Assembly (NCBI GenBank): GCA_946965045.2
Contig: OX337228.1
Span: 3,658,001 to 3,722,000 of the forward strand
DNA length: 64,000 nt
Reading direction: 5' to 3'
Source of the DNA: Epithemia pelagica
Lineage: Eukaryota > Bacillariophyta > Bacillariophyceae > Surirellales > Surirellaceae
Below are positions 11,740 through 21,400 of the stretch, in pieces; the stretch's first letter is position 1, and each line of letters begins with the position of its first letter. Below the pieces are notes generated by a model. That model saw only the letters and a list, made by a program, of their open reading frames with translations, was not told the origin of the DNA and made no database searches. The position numbers and the translations under genes were made by a program.

Positions 11740-12849
11740 ATGGTGGGACGTATGCAAGTCAACAAGAAGATGATCATTTCCTTTCGTAAATCGCCCCAGG
11801 AGGATGACCATCTGAGTGTGGTCAACCACAAATCGGTTGTCGGAGCTACCCGGGCGTCTACATGGAAGGGCAGCGAGTCTTCTTCGATTAATTTGAAACA
11901 AACTATTGGGTTGATGATGGTGCTTTTCTGTGCTTTTAAGGTCGTCAATCTCATCGTTGAAGCTTCGCGTAGCGATTCAAGAAGTTCCAGTCTCCGTGAG
12001 GTGTATCACCCGCCACTGAGCGGTTCTCTTGGCGATACTGTGGTCACTCATGGTCTGACAGATGGAAGCATGGATCCCTGTGGAATCGAGTATTGGCTTT
12101 CTGAGCTTTCCAAAGGGGAGGGACTATTACAGGAGCTCCAAGCAGACGAAATCGGGGTAGTTCATATTACTTTTTCTATCAACGGCACGAACGATCATCG
12201 GGCGAACGATCTTAAAGATGGAACACACAATCGAGATAACGAGACGAACTATTCCGTTTCATGTTTGAAGACAGTTCTTCCAGAAATCAATTATCTCAAT
12301 GTAAACCTTGGAGATTTCTCGAGCTACCACGAGGGACTGATTGCGCAACATTCTATGCTTGCCAAACGCCCAACTTTCCCTGGAACATTTGTCATTGACA
12401 CAGATGTTTATGCCAATCCGCAAAGCAACATAAATCTCAACACGCTTTCGCGCTCGTTAAAGAATGTCGACTTTGCCTTTGTGTACAACCCGAACCGTGG
12501 TAGTTTCAAGCCCGATCGTGCACATTTTCAATCTGGTGGAATCCAGGGTGGCTTTATTGGACAACGAAACAATGTACGAACAAGACTCTTCAATTCTTGT
12601 GTGGCTGATACATTGCGAAAGAGTCCCTCTATCCGCCAACAAAATGCTATTAACCGAGTCCTGGAGTCTCCGGTTGGTCAGTTTGTTCGAGTCCGCTGGT
12701 TGCCGCCCGAATATCACTGTTGGTCTCCGAATTTAGAACGCTTGTCGGACTTTGTTGTGTCTAACGGACCGCGCGTCTCTGAAGATCCATGTTTCTTTGT
12801 TCACTCGCATAGTCTCCCAATGAAGGGTGGACTTGATGGTGTGTGTTGA
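11740..12849 (+). CDS. Putative type II membrane glycosyltransferase-like protein
   Basis: Single-exon, 369-residue protein. A basic, polar N-terminus is followed by one hydrophobic segment (TIGLMMVLFCAFKVVNLIV, about residues 54-72), giving a type II membrane topology. The lumenal part contains FPGTFVIDTDVYANP (about residues 208-222); this DTD resembles the DxD metal site of nucleotide-sugar transferases, and FQSGGIQGGFIGQRNNV further on resembles the acceptor-side loop of such enzymes. A late Cys/Trp-rich end (PPEYHCWSP, EDPCFFVHSH) suggests disulphides or metal binding. The family is not certain. It follows another transferase gene on the same strand, so the two may act in the same Golgi pathway (inference). 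An in-frame ATG 15 bp downstream is an alternative start. Confidence 0.65.
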   Translation: MVGRMQVNKKMIISFRKSPQEDDHLSVVNHKSVVGATRASTWKGSESSSINLKQTIGLMMVLFCAFKVVNLIVEASRSDSRSSSLREVYHPPLSGSLGDTVVTHGLTDGSMDPCGIEYWLSELSKGEGLLQELQADEIGVVHITFSINGTNDHRANDLKDGTHNRDNETNYSVSCLKTVLPEINYLNVNLGDFSSYHEGLIAQHSMLAKRPTFPGTFVIDTDVYANPQSNINLNTLSRSLKNVDFAFVYNPNRGSFKPDRAHFQSGGIQGGFIGQRNNVRTRLFNSCVADTLRKSPSIRQQNAINRVLESPVGQFVRVRWLPPEYHCWSPNLERLSDFVVSNGPRVSEDPCFFVHSHSLPMKGGLDGVC

Positions 12850-13189
12850 ATCCACTGAGAGACAAAGAACTTCTTCTATTGTAAGCAAACACCATCACAT
12901 TCACTCAGATTCGATTCATCCATAGGAGTGCAACCAGTATAGAGTATATTCCTAGAGAGGCCTCTTCCTCTACCTAGGAGCTAGATCGTGATCTTGGTAG
13001 GGGAGTCAAATTTTTTGCAGTCGTGGGCTCTGAACCAGTCACACTACTTTTGCATGGTTTTGTTGGCAGGAGATCAAACGTCAGACGCGCAGACGATACA
13101 ATGCACTTTTCCTCATTCTACGATTCTACGGTTCTGCTTGCATCCTTTTTGGTGTCTTTGATCTTAATGCAGCAACCAACTTCCTAACA
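12850..13189. other. Intergenic region, 340 bp
   Basis: No gene seen. About 100 bp after the upstream stop there is an imperfect palindromic cluster around 12946-12980 (TTCCTAGAGAGGCCTC and ACCTAGGAGCTAG), a relative of the CTCCTAGGAG motif found after other genes. The rest presumably contains the promoter of the Mfd-like gene. Confidence 0.4.
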
Positions 13190-16100
13190 ATGATGCTGTT
13201 TGACGTCGAGACTGGCAGCGCTTGCCTGTTGCTCGTCTTTGGGCTCTGCCAGCCTAGCTACTCGTTTCAGCTAAACTTCCCTGAATTATTGTTGAACGTC
13301 CGGCGGAAATTCTCAACATTTTCACCACCAAATGGCGCCTCTGCACGTATTTTTGACTTCCACTCTCGATACCTGTTTCAACTCATGGACTCACGTTCTG
13401 CGCTGGAGTCCTTTCGTCCAGATGTTGGTTTTGGGTCATCGAACGTTTCTGGAGTAAGCTATGGAAGTGACGAGGAGGACATTGAACAGTGGATGAGAGA
13501 ATCCCTTCGTCGAAAAGAACATGTCGACCAACTTCTCGAAGAGTCAGACCGTGACTTTCGTGAAAAGCGGAAAATCCGGAAATGGGGAAAGTTTGCGAAT
13601 GTAACGAGCACTGAGGATCTGCAGCCACTGTTGGAGCAGGAGAAAAAAGCTATCGACGCAGCGAACCAACGTAAAGCATCCCAAGCGGCAGCACAAGGGG
13701 TAAATTTCGAAGTACTTGCCCCAAGACCACCCACGGAAGAATGGCAGGATCAAAGTGGACGAATCAATATTGGGTCTGTTAAAGGACCTCCAAATTGGTT
13801 TTCCGAAATGGATGAAGATCTCAAGGCAGAGTGGGGAGAGTTAACTGCCAACGATAGCAACTCCCCCCATGCCGAGGACGACAATGGAGGGACGTTGAAT
13901 GCGGCGGACGAAGTAGCAATCGACGAAAGTACCGGAAATCTTGTTGCAAGGGACGAACTGGCAGGAGTCCGTGTTGGTAGTGCTGGAGGTTGGTCCCTAG
14001 AAATCTTTCCTGGTGACTTTGTTGTTCACCGGAAATTTGGTATTGGACGCTTCGAGAAAACGTGTCTGCGTCCAAAGACTAAATTGACGCCGACGGAACT
14101 TGAAGAACAAAGCAATCGACGGAGCGAGTTGCTGACTGAAGAGGTGCGGAAAAGGAAATCTGTGACACCAGAGGAGATGAAAATGTTGAGAGCCAAGTTT
14201 GGGACCGAAGAGGATGACGACCCAGTATCAAATCCACAAGTCACCGTGTTGGAGATTGCATATCAAGACGTTGTTGTTCATGTTCCAGTGGATCGTGCCT
14301 ATCGTCTTAGTCGTTACCGAGCTGGTGACGCTGCTGTGAAGCCAAAATTGTCTAAGGTCAGGGGAGAAGCATGGAGAAAGGCCAAACAAAAGGTCGAAGA
14401 AAAGACCCTGGAGCTTGCACAAGAGGTATTGGCGTTGTATTCAACTCGCGAGACCCTTGGACGCACACCTTCCTCTCCTTTAGAAGAGGAAAAGATAAAA
14501 AAATTCGAAGAAACTTTTCCTTTCGATCCCACCCCCGACCAGAAAAAGTGTTTTGAGGACGTGGAGAATGACATGGTCTGGCGTAACCGGCCCATGGATA
14601 GATTAGTCTGTGGTGATGTAGGTTTCGGGAAAACAGAAGTTGCTCTTCGAGCACTATATCGTGCCATCGTAAATGGCCGACAAGCGGCACTTTTGGCCCC
14701 AACTGGTGTTCTGGCAGCTCAACATTACAAGAATGTCCTGAAACGAATGGGTCCTGAAACCCCGTTCAATGTCAGTGTCGCGCTGCTACGAGGTGGGATG
14801 TCGTCAAAGAGTAAGGCAGGACAAGAACTTCGAAGCAAAATCGCATCTGGAGAAGCTGAACTGATTGTCGGTACTCATGCACTTCTATCCAACGACCTAC
14901 GCTTCAAGAACCTTTGTCTTCTCGTCGTTGATGAGGAGCAAAGGTTTGGAGTTAAGCAAAAAGAACGGTTAAAAATGATTGCCACCGGGGTCGACGTGCT
15001 GACTTTATCTGCAACCCCCATTCCACGCACGCTCCAAATGAGTCTCTCGGGTATTCGGGATACGTCAACTATACGGTCCCCACCGCCAATGCGTAAACCT
15101 ACCTTGACGTTCGTGCAGGACTTTGACGAAGATCTCATACGAGATGCGATATCGATGGAATTGGAAAGAGGCGGCCAATGCTATTACGTAGTCCCTCGAA
15201 TTTCGATGATCAAAGAAGCAGACGAAAGAATTAGAAAGCTGTTTCCTGGTATCAGAATTGTCATTGCACACGGTCGCATGCAAAGAGATGGAGCCGAAGA
15301 AAATGTTGCGAAGTTTGCGGAAGGGCAATACGATATATTAATGGCAACAACAGTAATCGAAAATGGAGTGGATATTCCTTGTTGCAACACTATCATTGTC
15401 CAAGACAGCCAGAACTTTGGTATAAGCACTTTGTACCAACTTCGAGGGCGCGTTGGCCGCTCCGATAAACAAGCTTACGCTTATTTTTTTACGAACGAAG
15501 AATCCCTCACAGAGCAAGCGTCTTTGCGGCTCCATGCGATTGCTGAACTGAACCAATTAGGATCAGGCTTCGACGTGGCAAATCGAGATCTAGAAATCCG
15601 TGGGGCGGGTTCGTTACTCGGAACCGAACAAAGTGGGATGGCGGCCAAGGTCGGGTTCGATCTTTACATGCGAATGCTGAAGAAGAATATAATACAGTTG
15701 ATGGGATTTCCGTCCGTGCCAAAAACGAAGATGCTCTTGTCCACAGATGGGTCACCAGAAACTTTCACGCTACCGTCTAGATACATTGGTGATCCACAGG
15801 TGAGGAGCAACGAAGAAGCGAAAGCACGACTTGCCGAGAGCACTGCGTCACTTGTGAATTTGACCAACACATGGAAAGAGGAACATGGGAAATTACCAAT
15901 CATGATACAGAAGCAACTGAAAACCCTGCACCTTCACGCATGCACCAGGCGGCTAGGGATCGACTTGGTTGGGGTCATCGAGAATGACAATGGAGAATAC
16001 GATTGTATCTTGCGCAGCCCTGCCTTGAGGCCTAGACATCTTGTCACTGTCGCCACCGCACTTCCTCGAGGAGCTTTGCCCAAAGGCCTTGATGTTTGTT

Positions 16101-16528
16101 TTCCGGGTAGATTCACCCTTAATGGAAGGGATCTAGAGCTCATTGGAGGACGAAAAATCGATACCGAGATTCTTGTGTCCGATGAAGCCGATGTAGACGA
16201 AGAAAATTGGGACGCTTTGGATCAAGAAGAAATGGAGGCGAAGCAGGATATATCGTCTGCTGCTGCTGTGAAAGAAATGAGTGAGACTGATTTCCGACGT
16301 TCTCCCGCCTTTCGAGTTTCCCAGGTAGGGTCTCCAAAGGATACAAAAGTTGTTGATCAGTTGCTACGAGTTTTGTTGCCTCTTTCAAAAATTGTCAGCG
16401 AGAGGCAAGATAACGAGGCAGAAAAAGCCAAAGCTCAAGTAGATCTCAAAGCAAGAACAGATTTAATCAGAAAACGCCAGGCAGCGAACGAAGCGCTTCA
16501 AGCACAACGGCTAGGATATCGCTATTAG
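13190..16528 (+). CDS. Plastid-targeted Mfd/TRCF-like DNA translocase
   Basis: Intronless, 1112 residues. Bacterial Mfd removes RNA polymerase stalled at DNA damage and recruits excision repair; plants and algae have plastid homologues. The N-terminus is a signal peptide ending SYS|FQL at residues 23-28, with Phe in the +1 position, as in plastid import of secondary-plastid algae. A polar region follows, then a CarD/RID-type domain (PGDFVVHRKFGIGRFEK, about 278), and a RecG-type helicase: Walker A GDVGFGKTEVAL (about 476), DEEQRFG (about 581), LSATPIPRTL, TTVIENGVDIP (about 720), QLRGRVGR (about 752) and the translocation segment IRGAGSLLG. A TRCF C-terminal region follows near 860-935. The UvrB-like N-terminal module of bacterial Mfd is absent, so UvrA recruitment is not expected from sequence. 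The C-terminus ends in a charged helix. Confidence 0.93.
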   Translation: MMLFDVETGSACLLLVFGLCQPSYSFQLNFPELLLNVRRKFSTFSPPNGASARIFDFHSRYLFQLMDSRSALESFRPDVGFGSSNVSGVSYGSDEEDIEQWMRESLRRKEHVDQLLEESDRDFREKRKIRKWGKFANVTSTEDLQPLLEQEKKAIDAANQRKASQAAAQGVNFEVLAPRPPTEEWQDQSGRINIGSVKGPPNWFSEMDEDLKAEWGELTANDSNSPHAEDDNGGTLNAADEVAIDESTGNLVARDELAGVRVGSAGGWSLEIFPGDFVVHRKFGIGRFEKTCLRPKTKLTPTELEEQSNRRSELLTEEVRKRKSVTPEEMKMLRAKFGTEEDDDPVSNPQVTVLEIAYQDVVVHVPVDRAYRLSRYRAGDAAVKPKLSKVRGEAWRKAKQKVEEKTLELAQEVLALYSTRETLGRTPSSPLEEEKIKKFEETFPFDPTPDQKKCFEDVENDMVWRNRPMDRLVCGDVGFGKTEVALRALYRAIVNGRQAALLAPTGVLAAQHYKNVLKRMGPETPFNVSVALLRGGMSSKSKAGQELRSKIASGEAELIVGTHALLSNDLRFKNLCLLVVDEEQRFGVKQKERLKMIATGVDVLTLSATPIPRTLQMSLSGIRDTSTIRSPPPMRKPTLTFVQDFDEDLIRDAISMELERGGQCYYVVPRISMIKEADERIRKLFPGIRIVIAHGRMQRDGAEENVAKFAEGQYDILMATTVIENGVDIPCCNTIIVQDSQNFGISTLYQLRGRVGRSDKQAYAYFFTNEESLTEQASLRLHAIAELNQLGSGFDVANRDLEIRGAGSLLGTEQSGMAAKVGFDLYMRMLKKNIIQLMGFPSVPKTKMLLSTDGSPETFTLPSRYIGDPQVRSNEEAKARLAESTASLVNLTNTWKEEHGKLPIMIQKQLKTLHLHACTRRLGIDLVGVIENDNGEYDCILRSPALRPRHLVTVATALPRGALPKGLDVCFPGRFTLNGRDLELIGGRKIDTEILVSDEADVDEENWDALDQEEMEAKQDISSAAAVKEMSETDFRRSPAFRVSQVGSPKDTKVVDQLLRVLLPLSKIVSERQDNEAEKAKAQVDLKARTDLIRKRQAANEALQAQRLGYRY

Positions 16529-17024
16529 AGGGGATCACAAACAATGAACACGACACTTGGCGCTCTTTCTGTATCTGTTCAAGCCCTCAGCCTTTCAGTG
16601 ACATTTGGGAAGGAGAGAATAAAAGCCACGCATGGCTCGTTTCGAACTACCAAAGGTATCCTTTGACAGATCTTGTCGACTGTTAATGATATTCTATATT
16701 TTTGTCTTGCCATCGTGTATCGTGTTCTTTTTGGGTACTCCTAGCTTAGCTATTACTCCTAGGTAGCTAGGTCCCGGAAATCTCGAATGCTCTTCTTGTA
16801 CTTTACTCGTAATGCAAACGGGAAGTGAAAAGTCACTGGTTATTGGTAGAGCGTACAGTACAATTAACAAGAAGCGCTGGTGGCAGTGACTCAGTGATCC
16901 TTGATTTTTTTCCTAGCTTCCAGAGAAAAGCCCAACCAATTTACACGTGAGACATAAAAAGTGGATGATTTGAAAAGCCGCCAACATCGCAATTTGCAAA
17001 CGGGACAATAGCAACAGTGGTTAA
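16529..17024. other. Intergenic region, 496 bp
   Basis: No gene seen. Two CTCCTAG-type motifs lie at about 16736-16770 (TACTCCTAGCTTAGC and ATTACTCCTAGGTAGCTAGG), roughly 210 bp after the Mfd-like stop. The second half is the presumed promoter of the gene at 17025. Confidence 0.4.
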
Positions 17025-17912
17025 ATGCCTGCAGGTTCCCGTCGGAAGAGCGTACGCTTTGCCCATTATGGAGATGACCAGCAGCTGCTTGAAACAATCT
17101 ATGAGGTTCCTCGTAGAACCGATCTTGGAACCGACGACTGTGAGGCTTTGTTTTTCAACAGGAATGACTTCAAATGGACGCGTTCTGTAGCGAGGAGCGA
17201 AAGCCAAGACGTGGCACGAAACGGTGAGTCCGAGGCTTTGCAGACGGCTTTTGGATTAAAGAGCAAAGTATCGCAGGACATCCTCAACTCCTGGGTAACG
17301 GCGGATCATCTCTGTCGCGGACTGGAAAAATGGTGCAACAGAGCGCACGGTGAGAAAAGACAGCTCGAGCAGTTTGCAGCAACAATGGCTGTTCTTCAAG
17401 CACAGCACGATATGAAAAGTTCCGAAAAGCGTGTAGATAGTGATGCACTGCGAAAGGTTGCAACCAAAGTGACGAGGAACGCTCGTCATTTTGCACGAAT
17501 GATGGGGAAAGCAGATTCTCTCGCTGTGGCTCTGCTATTAAAATCGGATTCTACTTTGCTAAATGCTCCTACCCACCATTGGGATCCGTCCACACTCCGT
17601 CTCATCAAAGAAAACAGAGCCGAGGATGATAAGTCTATTACGGATTCAGTTCATGATTCCACAACAATACCGAACGCTGCTAACCTCTCCTCATTGTTGA
17701 TGGGAGCGAGCGATGATGAGATGGATGATGATATTGAAGATGTTGCTTTCATACCTGATGTCGACGAGGTACCAGACAACATGATACCAGAATCACCGCG
17801 ACGCAAGTCAAAGATTAAAAAACTCCGTCTGTTGAAGAGGATAAGGCGACGAATGAGTCTGAGTTCTGCTGGTCGCAAGTCTGGTAGTGCGACGAATGAA
17901 ACCAGGCAGTGA
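17025..17912 (+). CDS. Conserved-looking hypothetical protein with N-terminal SVRF motif
   Basis: Single exon, 295 residues; function unknown. The N-terminus RRKSVRFAHYGDDQQLLET with a following acidic DCEALFFNRNDFKWTR is a layout I associate with families of diatom proteins of unknown role. Residues about 95-170 form a predicted helical region (RGLEKWCNRAHGEKRQLEQF...KVTRNARHFARMMGKADSLA). An acidic patch (ASDDEMDDDIED) precedes a basic tail (RRKSKIKKLRLLKRIRRRM), which could be a nuclear localisation signal. The ATG at 17025 is the first in frame. No signal peptide or membrane segment is seen. Confidence 0.7.
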   Translation: MPAGSRRKSVRFAHYGDDQQLLETIYEVPRRTDLGTDDCEALFFNRNDFKWTRSVARSESQDVARNGESEALQTAFGLKSKVSQDILNSWVTADHLCRGLEKWCNRAHGEKRQLEQFAATMAVLQAQHDMKSSEKRVDSDALRKVATKVTRNARHFARMMGKADSLAVALLLKSDSTLLNAPTHHWDPSTLRLIKENRAEDDKSITDSVHDSTTIPNAANLSSLLMGASDDEMDDDIEDVAFIPDVDEVPDNMIPESPRRKSKIKKLRLLKRIRRRMSLSSAGRKSGSATNETRQ

Positions 17913-18462
17913 AGATATAAGGAATTTCATGTCAGGACAACAGCATCACAGCTGCGTAGACGAGATCTCAGGCATTCAGTTCTTCGTTTCTGCTTCCACC
18001 CTGCCCAGTAGTCCAACGTCGTGTTCTTTGTTACTTGCTCCGAGTTCTGTCATAGACATACAGGAACCGTCGAATAGTGTACAAAAGACTTTTTGAAGGC
18101 ACGGCGTCAAGGCCATGACCTCATGGAGATCAGTTATCATTACTGTTGGTTCTGTCGATGACCAAAAAGCCAGTACTCCGTAGTAGGCGTGAAGAGCACT
18201 GCGGAAAGGGCTGAGTATCGTAGAATACCTAGAGCTATTAGCTATTCCTCCTCCTCCTTTAAATTTCGACGACGAGTAACGAGTAACCTTACTCTTTGCG
18301 ATACGTCCTAGCGGGGGTTTCTGCGAGTGAAACACCGATGAGAAAACAAGATCCAAAAAGTTCATCCCAAAAGTTCTCTCTTGCTCCCTCTAGGGCGTAA
18401 TGTGTGCGGGTAAGGTCGTGGGAGGTGGGAGGTAGAAGTGGGAAGCCATCAGGCTTGTTCTA
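17913..18462. other. Intergenic region, 550 bp
   Basis: No convincing gene. The stretch holds the 3' flank of the preceding gene and the probable promoter of the UBR4-like gene. A sequence TCCTAGCGGGGGTTT near 18305 faintly resembles the transposon ends described below but has no partner, so I do not call an element. Confidence 0.35.
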
Positions 18463-21400
18463 ATGGAGCATGGAGGACAAACTCACAAGGGCCCACAAGC
18501 AGGAAACAGAAGCAGAACCGCTGGATTGCCCATGAATTTTGAAACTAGAGACGGTGGTCAATCGATGATTGCTAGAGGCAGTGTTTCCTTACCAATGTTG
18601 GAGGGATTGCTTTCCTCGCTAGATGGGACAGAAACAACAAAAATCTTCGAGCAAGCCCTCCGAGAAGAACATCATTATCACATAATCCAACGTTCCCTTC
18701 GACTTTGGGTTCATCGACAGAGGCAGATCTGGAAGCGAAATCCCTCAAAGTGTCGCTCAGATGCGGTGTCATCCAATGAATTTGACCGTTCGACGGCTCG
18801 ACCACATAAGAGGCAAAGATGTTCCAGCCGCCGTGAGATATCTCGAGAAATGAAAGGTGATCGGTGTGACTTCCCGAGGGCTCCGCAACTCCACACATTG
18901 TCTACGGTGAATCATTGGTGGTGGAAGTCCTTGACCTCCTATGTTGATGCTGAAAGATCCGCTGCGGTACATTTTCTGGTCAGAGCTTGTAAGACGGCGC
19001 ATGATAGGTTCCTGCTTGTGCGCCCTTTTCTTTTATTACTGGAACTTCTGGTGTCACGCATCACAGGCCATCCTTTAGAGAGTGTCTCCCCGCTTGACGT
19101 CCCAGTTTCAAGGCGCTTCATCCGTGAGTTGATCGGGCTTCTAGATCACGTCATGTCATCAACAGATGAAGTACTTGTTGCACAGCATCGGTGGTATGTT
19201 CTCGATCGTGTGGCGAACCACGTCATGGATCTAGCCCTTTTCATCGGATCCAGTGGCATGCTGTCGACCACATTGATGTCGCAAGATTGTCTTCGGGGGC
19301 TTTTGAATCTTCTTCACAAATGGCTTCTTGTTGACCACAAATGCGCACACGACGAGAACAACAAGCATCTCCATATTTGGTTTTCCACGGAAAGCCCGTC
19401 AAAGAGAGATCACCCAGATCTAGCATCATGGTGTCCTTTAGCTTCATTAATGACTGCATTTGCAGCTACCAAAGCCCGGATGAATTGGCTCGAATCCTCT
19501 AAGGAGCAATCCGGACATGCTCTATTGTTGTCTCTTCATACGTTGTTGGATCTTGAGAGTCGCAGGGTACCACAGACCAAGGGCTCTGATCTTTTCTCAA
19601 TGAGTGCGCCGCCTGCATCTACACATTCTAAAAAGCTCCAAAAATCTTTGTCTTCCACTTCGGCGATTCCATGTGGGGGCAACAGTACGTCGACGGAGGT
19701 CGCCTACGCGTCAAGACAAGACCCGTCGCCTCCTTCGCCCAACGGTAGTCAACCTCAGTCAAATTTAAGCGATGACGACGATGAGGAGGAGGACGACGAC
19801 GACGACGACGATATTGGTCTGGAGGAGGAGGACGACGATGATGACGACGTGGAGGAGGACGATCATGATGAGGGAGACGACCGTGATGCGGGGGAGGACG
19901 AAGGATCCGTGAAAGACGAGAAATGCCTTGATTTGAGTCATTTGATTAGCGAATCTGTCGAGCTCGAGGCCCAAAGAGAAGAGGAAGATGTTACTGGGGG
20001 GTATTTTCATGCAGAAGGATGCAAAGATTCTGAACTGCACTCTGCATCAAGTGACGATGAGGAAGACTTCTGCAATGACGACGTTGAGGACGATGATTGT
20101 GAGATTGGCGAAATCCTGTCGCCTCGAGGAGAAGACGAACTTGATAATGGCGTGCGAGCTGAAGAAGAAGAAGACGATGATGATACATACGCCGACGATG
20201 ACGATGAAGAATCAGAGAACATGGAAACAGATTACCAGCCGCTATTCTCTCCCCACGGTAGGACTTGTGGATTTTCTTCACCCGGGGAAAGTTCCAACGC
20301 CCTGAATTCTCAAGTCTCCAACATTAACCGAAACATGAAGATGAGCGACGAGCTGCAAGGCAACAGGAAGGTTCACAAAACAGAGCTAAAAAATGTTCCC
20401 CTTGTTCCTATTTTGAATGAGAGGCGACGCGCGTTTGTACAGGCCGCCATGTTTGCTTTGTCGGCGGTACACGGCAGTAACCGCAGGAACAAGTTTGTTT
20501 TTTCTATGGATGCAGAAAACTGTCTACTTGAGATTGTGAACGAAGTCATCCAACCACCGAAGAAACCCATCACAACAAAGATCATAATGCGCCGAGCTCC
20601 GACGCAAGAGGAATTCTTCAGGGGAACCCTCTCAAAAAATCCAATATCGATTAATGCCATCCAGCCGTCCGTCGGGGACGAACCAACTGTGGGAGATCTT
20701 CGACAGTACATAGCCAATGACTTGCATATGGCAGACAGTGCTGAATTGATAGAAATTCTTGTTGCCAACAAGATTGTGGATGTTGGTCTACGCCTCAGAT
20801 TGGTGCATCATGTTTTGTGGAAGCGTCATCTAATTGAGAATTCTACAAGCAACTCCTCATCATCGTTCTTGTCAATGGGCTCAGGCATGTCCTTGATTTT
20901 CTCACATGGTCGCTCGTCTGGAATCGCAAGTAATGCTGGCATTTCAGAGCACACCCCTTCTTCTCATCTTCCACCGATGATTGCGACGTACCGTAAGTGC
21001 ATCTTTTAGTTCGAATTAGTCAAGCGCTGTGCTCACACTCCTTTTTTCAGGTCTTGTCGGCGTTGATGGAGAAGCGACCGAAGACACGGTTTCTGAGCTG
21101 GTTGACCCTGAAGCTGCATCAGAGATTAGATCGACCGATATGCACAACTCTCTTATGGAGAAAAAGTATGGACTCACTCGTCTTATATTGGAAGCTTCTG
21201 GGGTACAAGTTGTTTTGCAATCTATTCAACAGAGCATTGCATTTTCCTTGCAAAAAATTAAGAGGGACGACGTATGCCCCACCGACGACATGTTGGTGAA
21301 AAAAAACCTGCAAAACCACTCCTCCTTGTCAAGGGTTAGCGTTAATGCGACACTGTTCCCGCCTTGCAGACAACCGGATAAAGCTATTGCAAGCGCACGC

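Noticed and set aside
11358-11789. 143-residue open frame on the plus strand
   Set aside because: It runs through one arm of the inverted repeat and overlaps the start of the next gene in another frame.
18296-18325. CCTAGCGGGGGTTT resembling the transposon end
   Set aside because: No inverted partner or duplication is found nearby.
21335-21369. A 35-bp intron GTTAGC...TTGCAG as explanation for the frame change in the UBR4-like gene
   Set aside because: It is much shorter than the other introns, the phases do not match, and it would delete the LALMRHCSRLADNR stretch that aligns with the conserved region; a one-base shift in A8 fits better.
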